Part shown: piece after piece, positions 34,501 through 44,882 of the stretch
How positions within the stretch are numbered: the first letter of the stretch is position 1
Layout of the letters: each line of letters begins with the position of its first letter
Assembly (NCBI GenBank): GCA_037783545.1
Contig: JBBELK010000386.1
Location: forward strand, 62,001-126,000
Source of the DNA: Henricia sp. BOLD:AAB3569
Taxonomy: Eukaryota; Echinodermata; Asteroidea; Spinulosida; Echinasteridae
Direction: 5' to 3'
DNA: 64,000 bases
Notes under the pieces: generated by a model
What the model saw: the letters and a program-made list of their open reading frames with translations, nothing else
Told to the model about the DNA's origin: nothing
The model's database searches: none
Program-made: the position numbers and the translations under genes

Positions 34501-37500
34501 GGGGAAAATCTGAGGGAGTATACCACTTTGCCTTATAGCTCAGCTGGTAGAGCATCTGCCTGGTGTGTCAGAGGTCTTGGAGAAAACCTGAGGGAGTATA
34601 CCAGTGTGCCTTATAGCTCAGCTGGTAGAGCATCTGCCCGGTGTGTCAGAGGTCTTGGGGACAACCTGAGGGAGTATACCACTGTGCCTTATAGCTCAGC
34701 TGGTAGAGCATCTGCCCGGTGTGTCAGAGGTCTTGGGGAAAACCTGAGGGAGTATAACACTGTGCCTTATAGCTCAGCTGGTAGAGCATCTGCCTGATGT
34801 TTAAGAGGTCTTGGGGAAAATCTGAGGGTGTATACATGTACTACTGTGCCTTATAGCTCAGCTGGTAGAGCATCTGCCTGGTGTGTAAAAGGTCTTAAGG
34901 AAAATATGAGGGAGTATACCACTGTGCCTTATAGCTCAGCTGGTAGAGCGTCTGTCTGGTGAGTTAGAGGTCTTGGGGAAAATCTGAGGGAGTATACCAC
35001 TGTGCCTTATAGCTCAGCTGGTAGAATATCTGTCCGGTGTGTCAGAGGTCTTGGGGAAAATCTGAGGGAGTATACCACTTTGCCTTATAGCTCAGCTGGT
35101 AGAGCATCTGCCTGGTGTGTCAGAGGTCTTGGGGAAAACCTGAGGGAGTATACCACTGTGCCTTATAGCTCAGCTGGTAGAGCATCTGCCTGGTGTGTCA
35201 TAGGTCTTGGGGGAAACCTGAGGGAGTATACTACTGTGCTTCAAATAGCTCAGCAGCTGGTGGAGTGTCTGTCTGGTGAGTCAGAAGTCTTGGGGAAAAT
35301 CTGAGGGAATATACCACTGTGCCTTATGGCTCAGCTGGTAGAGCATCTGCCTGGTGTGGCAGAGGTCTTGGGGAAAATCTGAGGGAGTATACCACTGTGC
35401 CTTATAGCTCAGATGGTAGAGCTTCTGCCCAGTGAGTCACAGGTGTCAGGTTGGAATCCCGATAAAGCCCTTACGACTTTTCTCTCATCCCAAGTGTGGA
35501 TGCCGCTGTAACTATTCGCCACGACACAGATTACACTACGAGAGGCATGTCAAACAGACACAAGGCGCGTCTAGTTTGCTTATTACTAAAATGGTGCCTT
35601 TACATACTTCACTTTATTGAATTGATTTCGCACGGGTGGGCTATCTTGCACTTTTGCTGCTATATCATCTTTGAGGAAGCCCTACCCATGCATGCCTATA
35701 AGCGGAAGCTAGACAAGTTTTAATACAGTGGAAAGTCACCATAAATGGGCATCGTATCTGAACCATACAAGTGTTTGTTTTGGTGGCGTTTGACGCGAAC
35801 AAATGATTGGGAGCCATGAGCGATGTTCACTGTAGCTGAATGTTCTTTTTGGTGTTCACTTTAGCGAATTTCCACTGTAATAAAATTGGAATGATGGCCA
35901 AAAACTCACCTCTCCTGTGGTTTCAGTATCCATGGCAACACGTCCATTTTTGTAGTGTGTAATATGAAGCTCCACAGTCTGTGGGCTCCATCTCCAATCT
36001 GTGAATACATAATGAACAAAAATTAGCAACTGTGACAGAAATGCAACCAATCCAGGCTTTGACATTAACCAAAGTCACCAAGGCCAATGGCCTCATGCCC
36101 TGCTGAGTTGGCCCCGATGCCCCTTCAAGATACACTTTCTGAAGCCAACTTGGCCATCATGCCCTATTGAGTAAAACAATGCTGCGTCGTTGTGGAAGCA
36201 ATGTGCGTGCGCGTTGTGTATGTCCATAGCGCGCGTAACGCGCTATGATGAGGCTCCCATTGGTGAACTAAACCGCGTTACGCCCACCAAAGACACACAC
36301 AACGCGCACGCACATTGCTTCCACAATGACTCGGCATTATTTGACTCCCAAAATGGCATATTCGCACGTGTTCGAAAGGGTTCAATCCCAGGCTTTGACA
36401 TTAACCAAGGCTACCAAAGCCAATGGCCTGATGCCCTGCTGAGTTGGCCTCATGCCCTGCTGAGTTGGCCTCGATGCCCCTTCAAGATATACACTTTCCG
36501 AGGCCAACTTGGCCAGCATACCCTAACCAAGGCTACCAAGGCCAATGGCCTCATGCCCTGCTTAGTTGGCCCTGATGCCCTTTCAAGGTACACACTTTCT
36601 GTAAAGCTATACTTTCTGATAAGCTGATAGCAAAAAATGGACATGTCAAATTGACCTCTCGTGCTCCTTGATCCTGTTTTGCATCTTCCATTTTTATGCG
36701 CAAGTTAATTTTAGCTTTGTTTACAAAACTAGCCCCTGTTCAGCCAGGTGTGAAATTCCCAACATGATGACGACGTTAATGAAAACTCGAAACCTATGTC
36801 TACCGATATTTTAGGTATGTGACAAAAATTTTCAAAGTTACTTTACTTCAGTGAAATCAATGTCATTGAACAGAACACGACGTAAATAATCTAACAATAC
36901 CAAGATGAGCATGTTTCGTCCAGTACGAAAGAAAATATCCGCAAAAGAAAGGTGAAAATTTGAGCCAAAAACCTCCTGCACAGTTAATGGGTTTTGCAAC
37001 TTTACTTGTGACCGGGCCGAGCACCGCCGCATTGCAATAAAGTTTTGCAACACACACCACTGGGCCAACAAGCTAGGACTGCCAGAAAACTGGGACTGCT
37101 TTTGACTAGACGTCAGCTCAAGCAGTCAGATATTGCGCGCGGCGCTTGGCGCATATCCTGTCCACGTACGGAACGATCGCGGCATGCGTATTTTTTTTGG
37201 GGGGTGTGAAGCGTATAAGAAGTTTATCTGCTTATGATTGGTCGAACTAAAACTATGGGTAAAGGTGGGGGTATTCGACCGGATAAGGTTCATTTGAGTA
37301 TAAAAGTTGCATCTGAGGAGGGGCGAGGCAAAACATTTCGACAATTGCATGCCGAGGTAAATTGTCTTTCATTTGCATCAAGCCCCAAACTGGTGGACCG
37401 GTGGATGAGGTTGCAGCTTGGGTACCAAGATGAGGTCTTGATGATGTGGAAATCGACTGTGGTATTGTGTTTTTCGTCCAATGCAATTTTATTGCAGAAA

Positions 37501-40500
37501 ATTGTAATTTGCAGAGCTGAGTGACTGAATATAATGATTGTAAGACCTATATTGTACAACACTGACATTCACATCCTAAAAACTTTCATTAGACACGAAA
37601 AATGTGAAGCTAGGTTCATACTTCTCCGCCAAACTCACTCGCCGGACACTCGCGATCGCCGAGTGCAGTGGCCGCAGAGTTTGTCACGCGTCAATATACA
37701 AGTCGGAGTGAAATAGTCCGCTTTGCGCATACTATAGTTGCCGAGGTAAAATCGAGCACAGGGCGCAATTCGGAACGGATTGAGAGCGCACCGGAAATTT
37801 CATAAAGGTGTTTAGCAGAAAAAAATGCCTAATTCAAAATTTGTTTGCTTTATAAAAATGGGTTAATGGTCAAAATCTGATATGATGTGTATTAAAACTG
37901 ATTTGGTGTTCTGTTATTCTTGGTAAAAACACAAGTTGACATACAATTTGGACTATTAACCCATTTTTATAAAGCAAACAAATTTTTGATTAAGCAATTT
38001 TTTCCTGCTAAACACCTTTATGAAATTGGCCCGTGCGCTCAGATGCGGATAACTCGCGCACTGTGGCATTTTTTTTTACCCGACTCGCCGCAGACAAATT
38101 TGTCGTTCCGCTTGTACAATGTAGGTCGCCGAGCGAGTATAAATTGGGCTAAGCCCGCTGCACACGTGAGGTCGTTTGCTGAGCAAACGGTCATTCGTGG
38201 CCGTTTGCTCAGCACTTGGCTCACATGTGCGGTGGCTATTTTGCTGCGTTTTTTGCCTCGCGTGGCTAAAATCTCATGTGTGCGGGGGTGATGAGCCAAG
38301 TGCTGAGCTAAAATGAATGTAGCTGGCCAATTAAAACCATGCGCGCGATACGAAAACAGCGTGCGCACGCGAACCCTGCCAAGGTCACCACACTTTAGCA
38401 AAAGTTTGGTGACCTTAGCGGTGCCCGCGCGCACTGTATTCATATCACGTGAATATGGGGATGGTTTTTAATTGGCCAGCTACATTTATTTTAGCTCAGC
38501 ACTTGGCTCAGCAACCCCGCGCACGTGAGATTTTGGCCACGCGAAGCAACAAAAATCAAACACGTTAGATTTTTGTCTCATGGCCTCGCGAGGCAAAAAA
38601 TGCAGCAAAATGTCACCGCACACGTGAGCCAAGAGCCTTGTGAGCAATGTGCGCACGAAATAGGCAGCTCCATGCCTTTGATATGGAGTATATGGAGCTG
38701 CGTATTTCGTGGTGCTACGGCACGAATATGCCGCGCACGCATTGCTGACGAGACTGTGCCTTTAATCAGACTATGGAGGCAGAACGGAACTTCTGCCGAG
38801 TACTGACCTAGTTTGCGTATAGAGCACGTGCCGGCACGCGCCATAAATGTCTGGCCACGTGCCGCCTGGGGTTATGTATTACATTGTATAACATTGTATT
38901 ACTAAATCTTTGTATTAGTCTTGCTTGCTGTGCGCGCGGTGTGCTTAAGATGCACACGGGACTTCGTTGTTGTGTTGCGGAATGTTAGCTGTGCAGTAGT
39001 AAAAGTTGGATATTATATACAGGGTGTATCAAAAAAAAGGAAACCCAACTTAAAATAGTCACTGTGGCAAAACTATACACTTTACAGCAGAAACCATGGT
39101 ATCATCTAAAAGTAGACGACAAATGCTTTCCGACGATACTTCATTCATGAATTTTCGGTTACGCATCGCTGAGCAGCAGTGTGTTGGAATTTGGGTCAAT
39201 TTTTGGAGGTGGCTCACTTTGATATATGCAACAAAATTAACACTCACTCGTATTTTTTTCTCTGAAATTTTATTCAAGAAATTCCCAAACACGTTTAACT
39301 TGTTTCACTGTCCAATGCCCTCCACATGTTTCGTTTTGATTGGTGGATCCATGGCAACCAACAGTGTGATAATGTTTCATAATACTCTTCCGATTCTCAT
39401 AAGTGTGTCCCTACGCATATGCGCGGAGTACATGTAGTACTTGCAGAGTGCGCGTGTTATTAGTGCGTCAATTTTGCTTGAGCACGAGTGGAATACGGCA
39501 TTATCATGATTATGTAGGAACGTGACAGTCAGACGTCACGTGACCACATTCGTGTGACTAACTATATTCCTTTTTTTGTCCGTCGTCTGAGGTGTATGAT
39601 TTTTAAACATCTATATCTGGGAGGTTTTAATTTTGTCAAAAAAATAGTTAGTCGTACATTATTACATAAGATTGTACCGTTACATTGTTTTAAATTGTTA
39701 TAAATTTAAATAAAGAAATTTATATTGATAAAATTCTCACTTTGTCTGTTTTGTTAGTTTGCTTTATTTGTATTTCTACTTTCAAACAAACAAATAAGAA
39801 AGAAACAACCTGCAGTAAAACCCCCGTTGATCATTTTAAATTTAATTTGCTTAAGGGCGGTCCGGTTGGCGTAGTGGTTCTTTCCTCGCCTTTCCTCTGG
39901 CGTATCCGTTTCGAATCCTGGGCGTGTATGTGGATTGGGTTAGCAGTCCCTATAGTATGACGAGCATCTTTAAAGAATTGTAGAGTATATATTCACAAAT
40001 ACAAAAAATTTGTGCTCATCTTTAAAGAATTGAGAGGTTTATTATGGCTTCAGAACTCGTGTACAAACAGACTGGAAAATTTCTAAGTGTTTCCTCAAAA
40101 TATTGGTTTTTCCCATCAAATCTGCACATGTTAACCCTTTTAACGATGCTTAATAAGTCAACAGGGTCAGCTTCTCAACTCTTACCGATAGGTATACAGT
40201 ATCAGTACAAGGTGCATAACATTACCTAACTATACATGTAGGCGTATAGCCACTCGGCGGCGAAGCTGCACAGACAGGCGCCGACCCACCATGCGCCGAC
40301 GTTGTTCACAAAGATTCATGACGAAATTTATTAATGCAAGCAAAATCGATCGTGCCAACTGGCTTCGGCGCCCCTCAGTTTGGCGTGAACAGACGAGCAG
40401 GCGAACATCTCTTGTTCCAAAAAGCAGGCCACGGAATCCCCAAATTTGACACAAAACGTGTCTTTGTTGTTCATGTCTTTCCTTCCTCCATGGTTGTTCA

Positions 40501-41480
40501 TTGTTTTTGCTCGTAAGGCCATTTCGACATTTTCGCGGCCATTTTGAAGGAGGTGCAAAGAGCGCCCTCAAGCGACGCATGTGCTGCACAAAACATATCT
40601 AAGGCGGCTTCGCGCACTGGATACAACTTCGCAATTAGTTTTTTTGACTAATTAAATCGATGGCTTTGACTATAAAGCTGGTTGATTGTGATTCTAATGA
40701 TTTGTTCTTATGCTTCAGTTAAAAAATCTAAATTAAAAGTGCCTTCTTGTCTGAATAAATCGCATTTTAAGACCCCTTCTTATTTCCCAATTTCTCTAAG
40801 ATTAAGGCGGCTTGATTCCGGCACTGGATACAACTTCGCAATTAATTTGTTTGACTAATTAAATCGATTGCTATGACGATAAAGCTGATTGATGATGATT
40901 CTACATGAATATTTCTTATATTACAGCTGAAAATCGTAACAAAAAGTGCCTACTTGTCTGAATAAATCGATTTTAAGACCCCTTCTTATTTCATAATTTC
41001 TCTAAGCTAGAAGCGGCTTAATTCGCGCACTGATACAACTTCGCAATTAATTTTTGTGACTAATTACGTCAACTTGGTCAAATCCGTAACCGAAGTTTGC
41101 AAGCTTGATAGACTGCTGCGTGAAATTGCACTTTAGTTTCTGTCATTTAATCTGCCAGGCTGATTTATTTTTGGTACAGGCATATTGGGGCTGGTTTTCT
41201 TTGTATTTGTGCCAAATATCACGCAAATCCAGTGGTGAGATTTTCCGCCCCAAAATATCACCAAAATCACATCACAATTTTTAAAGTTGCTGTCTATTTA
41301 TTTTTATTGACGATTCCGCACGTAAATTTGGCACATTTTAACAAGCATAAAACAGGAACTGCTTGATGAATTTTTGCAACAAAAGTATTTTTAATAGCTG
41401 TTGCCAACGTTTGCAAACGTTCGCGTATTTGGAACGCAGCCCACCTGATAGTTGAAGTCCTCTCCTCGTACGTCCGCCAT
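28465..41480 (-). CDS. Unidentified 6-exon protein gene, 168 codons
   Basis: Six minus-strand exons (36, 129, 120, 67, 105 and 50 bp) join in phase to 507 bp with an ATG and a TAG, each bounded by AG/GT. The predicted protein starts MADVRGEDFNYQ. Residues 13-66 are rich in hydrophobics (MLILVLLDYL, LLIFVHYVF), the middle contains DWRWSPQTVELHI and AWPHLDYW, and a Cys-containing stretch (IFKICLYFGRPHCIVF) precedes a short Leu-rich end. No signal peptide and no motif of a family I know. The hydrophobic stretches are short and contain charges, so a globular protein is more likely than a membrane one. Weak points: the exon 4 donor (CCAC|GTACAT) and very long introns full of repeats. A longer exon 4 using CAG|GTATTG at 29878 would end the protein at a TGA 11 bases before that donor. 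Confidence 0.55.
28960..29064 (-). CDS. Unknown gene, exon 5
   Basis: Acceptor TTTTCCACAG|GTG, donor CCATG|GTAAGT (near-consensus); 105 bp in phase 1, out phase 1. Reads DKDLCAASDVDQLNIFKICL then YFGRPHCIVFRVTH. It sits between two tRNA-like repeat blocks but is not repetitive itself. Confidence 0.6.
29160..29765 (+). repeat. Tandem tRNA-like (Leu/Ser-type) SINE heads, four units
   Basis: Repeated blocks hold CACTGAGTGG(G/T)CGAGTGGTTAAG (A box), a loop, and GTGGGTTCGAGTCCCA(A/C)C (B box), followed by CAAGCACA. Units end near 29212, 29323, 29575 and 29750 and are separated by ACACCAGC(A/G)CACTGAG. No unit has a fully paired acceptor stem, so they are SINE-derived. Confidence 0.75.
29920..29986 (-). 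CDS. Unknown gene, exon 4
   Basis: Acceptor CTTTTAACAG|GAC. Reads DQFVKLPSVAAQAWPHLDYW. The donor C|GTACATG at 29919 is weak but keeps the frame into exon 5. The alternative donor at 29878 follows an in-frame TGA. Confidence 0.5.
30265..30538. mobile_element. MITE with CAGGGGCGGATCC ends
   Basis: Left end CAGGGGCGGATCCATG, right end GGATCCGCCCCTG, flanked by TTAAG on both sides (possible 5-bp target duplication). Poly-G and poly-C tracts lie just inside each end. Short and non-coding; it resembles widespread animal cut-and-paste MITEs. Confidence 0.85.
30740..31375. repeat. Tandem repeat, five units of about 120-150 bp
   Basis: The unit contains TTGGGGCATTCTGGGTAACA, ATGAAACCATGGCCATGATG and AACTGGAACTCAGCTTCAGG. 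The first units also carry AGAAAATGTGTTTGGAGCAGTG, the last two lack it. Long ORFs on the minus strand are a by-product of the repeat. Confidence 0.92.
31840..32760 (+). repeat. tRNA-half tandem array, left block (about 11 units)
   Basis: Units of about 77-96 bp, each GCCTTATAGCTCAGCTGGTAGAGCATC-like (in part TAGCTCAGCTGGTAGAG), then GTGTGTCAGAGGTCTTGGGG, AAAACCTGAGGGAGTATACC and ACTGT. The first two units carry an extra duplicated piece. A box present in every unit, B box absent. ORFs reading '[18 protein letters not shown]' here are repeat artefacts. Confidence 0.9.
32761..34390. mobile_element. 1.63-kb inverted-repeat element inserted in the tRNA-half array
   Basis: Ends CTATGGGGCGCCGTTCG and CGAACGGCGCCCCATAG are perfect complements, and complementarity continues for about 350 bp inward. 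The element contains about 18 copies of TGGTTTA(C/T)AAA or its complement, spaced about 40-60 bp apart, with orientation switching near the middle. These look like subterminal binding sites. There is no ORF longer than 80 codons, so it is non-autonomous. Confidence 0.85.
33148..33484. mobile_element. Nested 337-bp MITE
   Basis: Left end GGCCAAACAAAATAAATGG, right end CCATTTATTTTGTTTGGCC, then complementary GTTTACGGTAAC / GTTACCGTAAAC and CCAGGTAGG blocks. TAA flanks both sides. It lacks the TGGTTTAYAAA motif that fills the host element, which shows it is a later insertion. Confidence 0.85.
34391..35460 (+). repeat. tRNA-half tandem array, right block (about 14 units)
   Basis: The same unit as the left block; one unit near 34450 is truncated to about 39 bp. 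Only the last unit (35400-35465) ends in a B-box-like GGTTGGAATCCC, giving a complete tRNA-like head next to the outer inverted repeat. Confidence 0.9.
35910..36029 (-). CDS. Unknown gene, exon 3
   Basis: Acceptor TTTCTGTCACAG|TTG, donor GAGAG|GTGAGT, 40 codons in phase 0 (LLIFVHYVFTDWRWSPQ ... DTETTGE). A second AG 31 bases in (TTCACAG|ATTGG) would break the frame with exon 2. Confidence 0.6.
36055..36605. repeat. Repeated block with AAGGCCAATGGCCTCATGCCCT plus a hairpin
   Basis: The block with AACCAAGG(C/T)(T/C)ACCAAGGCCA and GATGCCCCTTCAAGATA occurs at about 36060-36170, 36395-36525 and 36525-36600, and again at 49665-49775. Between them 36190-36332 is a hairpin with arms TGTGGAAGCAATGTGCGTGC and its complement. 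Confidence 0.8.
36847..36975 (-). CDS. Unknown gene, exon 2
   Basis: Acceptor AACTGTGCAG|GAG, donor ACTGAA|GTAAAG, 43 codons in phase 0, reading EVFGSNFHLSFADIFF ... NDIDFTE. The sequence outside the exon matches dispersed repeats, while the exon itself does not. Confidence 0.55.
37797..38030. mobile_element. Palindromic MITE
   Basis: AATTTCATAAAGGTGTTTAG and CTAAACACCTTTATGAAATT are perfect complements, with inner GTTTGCTTTATAAAAATGGGTTAA / complement. About 230 bp, non-coding. Confidence 0.9.
38150..38640. mobile_element. Long inverted repeat
   Basis: GAGCCAAGTGCTGAGCTAAAAT (in part) and TTAGCTCAGCACTTGGCTCA pair, as do AGCTGGCCAATTAAAACCAT / TTTTTAATTGGCCAGCT and GCGTGCGCACGCGAAC / GCCCGCGCGCACTG. 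The outer part has GCTGAGCAAACGG hairpins. No coding. Confidence 0.8.
38640..38768. mobile_element. Family A palindromic MITE (copy)
   Basis: TAGGCAGCTCCATGCCTTTG ... ATGGAGCTGCGTATTTCGTG ... CATTGCTGACGAGACTGTGCC. The left end is eroded. Confidence 0.8.
39850..39965 (+). mobile_element. tRNA-derived SINE head
   Basis: GGTCCGGTTGGCGTAGTGG (A box), TTCGAATCCTGGGCG (B box) and a unique tail. No closed cloverleaf, so not called a tRNA gene. Confidence 0.6.
40600..41065. repeat. Tandem repeat, about 200-bp unit, 2.3 copies
   Basis: The unit begins TGGATACAACTTCGCAATTA and contains CTTGTCTGAATAAATCG and AAGACCCCTTCTTATTTC. Confidence 0.9.
41445..41480 (-). CDS. Unknown gene, exon 1 (MADVRGEDFNYQ)
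   Basis: ATG in the context GTTATGG, 12 codons, donor CAG|GTGGGC in phase 0. An overlapping ORF starting 24 bases upstream in another frame has no splice support. Confidence 0.45.
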
Positions 41481-42455
41481 AACTGGGGGCCATCCAGTGC
41501 CATGAACTGGCGTTTTGTGTTGATGATAAGCTGTTACATAATATGTTGTCACTTCGAAAAATGTTGCGCGTTTATTGTAAGCTTGCCCGCGAAGAGAATT
41601 TGTTCACACGCTCCACTTCACTCGTAGGTACCCAGCGCGCCTATATATAGCTATGGGCGGCTGGGAAACGAGCGAAACGCTCACGTAATATAATGCGCAT
41701 GCACAGAAGCGTACTCCCTGCCGTTGTCGAGTAGACTGGTCCCCTGTCCATGTGCGATACGACGGAGGGGAAGTAAATATGAGGACAGGGAACCAGTCTA
41801 GTTGTCGAGCTGACCATGAATTAGTCTGGTACCATACGGCACCACTGCAGGGAAACATCGAGTGACGTTCTATCAGACTGGTTTTAAGTCCACGTATTAT
41901 TATCCCACGTCTAAAAAACCCACAATGTTCTTTGCGTGCCCCTTCTGGCCGGCGTATTTTTTTCCTAGGAGAGGGTCGAGGGCACACCATGCTCCTGATT
42001 GGCCTAACCATGCAGTAACCACATGCGTATGAGTTGCATAAGGAGACGTTCGGGCGGGCGTTAACTAGACTAACCATAGTCGATCATGAGCAAGTTCGGG
42101 CGGGCGACTGTAATTAACTGCACCATTGTCGATACGGAGCATACAACTCTATGATACGCGGAGCAAGCTCGGGCGGGCGACTATAGTTAACTAGACTAAC
42201 CTACCCGCGGGGCTTGGTTCCTGTGGTTAGACTAGCTAGTCAAACCACGCATCGTTCGAGTGGCATCTACATCCTATGGTACTGGTTTAGTCTATAACAG
42301 GGGCGTTCGAGATGCTTACACCGGAGCGTTCTTTTAACCATCACGTGTTACACGAGTCTGCCCCGGTGGCAGCCACCACTACCCGAGCTCGCGGGCGTAT
42401 ATGTGGTGTAAAGCAAGGTGTAATGACGTCACCTAGTAACCGCGAGTAGTAAAAC

Positions 42456-43010
42456 ATGGCGGACAGCTTGGAATCGCGACGTGAGTACGAAGAAAAACAC
42501 AGATTTATGACACAAAATAGGGGGGAATAGGGCTGTAAATACATTTTGCTGAATCAGTAGACGTCTGTGGGCATTGACGAAGTTTATTTCGGTACTCATT
42601 TAGGGCTACTGTTTTTGCGTGGCGCCGGCTTCATTTTTCATTCTGAGTCAAACATTAACGGCGTTTATACGCCTTTCTTAATATTTATTCATGACGGACC
42701 AAAGCGAGGCTATAGTTCCACTCATTTCAGTGCCGGATTGTATGCGTGCGATAAGCCTACGAACGTACCGATGTGCTCCAAGTTGACAGCGTAAAACGTT
42801 CGTCGTTTGGACCTTTTGAGGTTTGCTTTTGTAGATTTCTGAGTGATAATGACCGACAGAAGCAGGGGCACATCAAAATCAGGAGAGACGAAGGACAGAT
42901 CTTCGAAGGACATTTTTTAAAAATTATTTTGAACCGTGTCCGGAAATTGGGCCATGCAGCGACGATGACTCTTTTTCCTCCCTCTGTCATGTCTGTTGAT
43001 TTATTACGGG
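42456..43010 (+). CDS. Weak candidate: two plus-strand exons of an unknown gene
   Basis: 42456-42480 reads MADSLESR in a good start context (AACATGG) and ends at C|GTGAGTAC, a near-consensus donor. 42833-43010 reads FLSDNDRQKQGHIKIRRDEG onward to a CGG|GTAAGA donor, with acceptor TTTTGTAG. The two do not join in phase, so an exon is missing or one call is wrong. No family recognised. Confidence 0.25.
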
Positions 43011-43012
43011 TA

Positions 43013-43225
43013 AGAATTTACAAGTCGGACATCACGATAAAGTTGAAAAATGACTAATTAACTAATGTTAGCCGTCAGTAAGTGCATATCTGATTGAAAA
43101 ACAAAAATTTGGCAGGAAGAAATTACGATTCATATTAGTAACAAATCTTTGCCATTTTTCAGCCGATCTCGTATTCGTAATATGAGGCAGTAGAAGAAGT
43201 CTGACTTGTAAATTCTCTCCCTTTT
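43013..43225. mobile_element. Short MITE (GAATTTACAAGTCGGAC ends)
   Basis: AGAATTTACAAGTCGGACATC and GTCTGACTTGTAAATTCTC are complements. A second piece of this family lies at about 23060. Confidence 0.7.
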
Positions 43226-43229
43226 CATA

Positions 43230-43432
43230 TAAAATGGTACCATTGGTAAGAGTTGAGAAGTTGATCAGAATTTATTTTCTTTAAAATGACCCATCTAGCA
43301 TTGGAATGCCTGTGCAGATTTGATGGATTAATTTTCAAGTGGAAAACATTTAAGATTTTGTTCAGCCTGTACTTGTTTTGCACACAAGGTCTGAGGCCAT
43401 GATCAACTTCTCAATTCTTTTGGGTACCTTTG
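43230..43432. mobile_element. Family E MITE (AGTTGAGAAGTTGATCA ends)
   Basis: TAAGAGTTGAGAAGTTGATC and TGATCAACTTCTCAATTCTT close a roughly 200-bp hairpin. Copies at 50065-50268, about 4130-4290, 40025-40195 and a short one at 45680-45765. Confidence 0.85.
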
Positions 43433-44107
43433 TGCGAGAAATTGCCAACTAGTTTTTTTTTTGACAATTTGCAAATGAATTATTTAGGCCTAGGCCTACC
43501 ATTAAAAAAATCATGCATCAAAGCAGCATGTATTTTAAAGGTTTTTGAATTATGGATGAGTGAAATTTTAAAAGGCACCTTTAGTTCTGTAATGCTGTGC
43601 GTACCATTTTAAAAGTTTACCAATCAATCGTGTCTTTAAACCTAATGAAGGAAAGCAATAATTGAAAGATAGGGCCTGAACATTTTCTCGTGATAAGCAG
43701 ATTAATTGACGTTATTATTAGTATACAGCTTGCTGTCTTAGTTGCTAATGTCAGTCTTTCCACAAATCTAATTTTTTAACAGAAAAATAATTGTCCCAAG
43801 CACTGATGAGTGATGACTAGAGTCTATACATGTAAATTGTAAAGAATAAACAAACTTGGAGGTCAGAGTTCAATTGTAATGTAGCATTTATTTTGTGTAG
43901 TCGGAGGCATGCATGCTTCCAAGTGGACTCAAAGTCAAACTGTCAAATTTTGTTCACATGTACACAGGAGTCGATATCACAAAGATTTGTGACGCGTCGC
44001 AGATATAGCCACATCCGTCGCAACTCGCTGAACCTGTTGCGAGATGCAATGGATTTGGTATACTTGCGACGCGTCGCAAGTCTTTGACCCCTTGGGTGCT
44101 GTTTAAG

Positions 44108-44254
44108 CTTAAAGGTACAGGCTCGTCAGCAATGCGCGCGCGTCAAATTCGTGCCACAAAATACGCAGCTCCATGCCTTTGCTATGTATGGAGCTGCGTA
44201 TTTCGTGGCACGAATTTGGCGCGCGTGCATTGCTGACGAGCCTGTGCCTTTAGG
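44108..44254. mobile_element. Family A palindromic MITE (complete)
   Basis: Starts AAAGGTACAGGCTCGTCAGC and ends GCTGACGAGCCTGTGCCTTT. Near-perfect palindrome around CATGCCTTTGCTATGTATGG. Same family at 9.0, 9.6, 38.7, 49.9, 53.9 and 57.3 kb. Confidence 0.92.
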
Positions 44255-44882
44255 CAGGAATATACATGTACCTTCATAGCTCAGAAAAATTAACTTTCAA
44301 AATCCACTAGCTAATCTCATGACATAAGCCAAGCAGCACCGTGAAATTGGGCACTTTTACAGTGGAGCTTTCATAAGAGCACACAAAGTGTGTCTACATG
44401 TATTCACTCCTTGGACAGTTTGCTAAAAATTTCAACAAAAATGTTAAATACTGTACATGTACAGTGGAGGTTCATTCATGATTATCAAATAACTGTCGTA
44501 GTTGCATGTACATCTGCCAAGTAGGCCTCCATGTTATGTGAATACACCATGGAGTGTACATGTACTTACATGTAGCTGATCACATGCTCAAAATAGAATG
44601 TGTCAAGCAAGGCTTTAACAGTTTTGTGTGTGGTTGTCCTTCGCAATTAATATAAGTCACAAAGTCCATACAGCTAGCTGCAGGGCATTTAGGAAAAAAG
44701 TCTTGTGTAGCTGTAATTTTATCATCATTTATCAAATATGGAAGCCCCAGACACTAAGTAGCAACAGGACATTTTACTTAAAGAAGACCAAAGCGTGGAG
44801 ACAAAGGATTGCACACTCTTCTGTCGGGAGTAGTCAGGAAGTATACAGACTGATGAGAATCCCGTGTAGATGGAGGTCAATC

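Larger units (their letters stand above)
31600..35605. mobile_element. Composite inverted-repeat element carrying a tRNA-half array
   Basis: The outer ends are complementary: 31618-31718 (TGCCATTTTAGTAAGCAAAC, TCCGTTTGACATGAC, TTTTCTCATCCC) and 35465-35600 in the opposite sense (TTTTCTCTCATCCC, GGCATGTCAAACAGACA, GTTTGCTTATTACTAAAATGG). Between them lie two blocks of the tRNA-half repeat and a separate 1.63-kb insertion. The smaller copy in the carboxypeptidase intron 3 shares one outer flank and the repeat unit, so this is a family and not a single accident. Confidence 0.7.

Noticed and set aside
38039-38443. 134-codon minus-strand ORF
   Set aside because: Lies inside a long inverted repeat rich in CpG words; the opposite strand is open too, as expected for a palindromic element.
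39025-39440. Mariner-like transposon starting ACAGGGTGTATCAAAAAAAAGG
   Set aside because: Only one end is visible; no complementary right end and no DDE-type coding were found.
40230-40589. 119-codon and overlapping 75-codon minus-strand ORFs in a CpG-rich stretch
   Set aside because: Several overlapping frames are open because of base composition; codons are Arg-rich and no splice join to neighbouring exons keeps phase. A promoter-like CpG patch is more likely.
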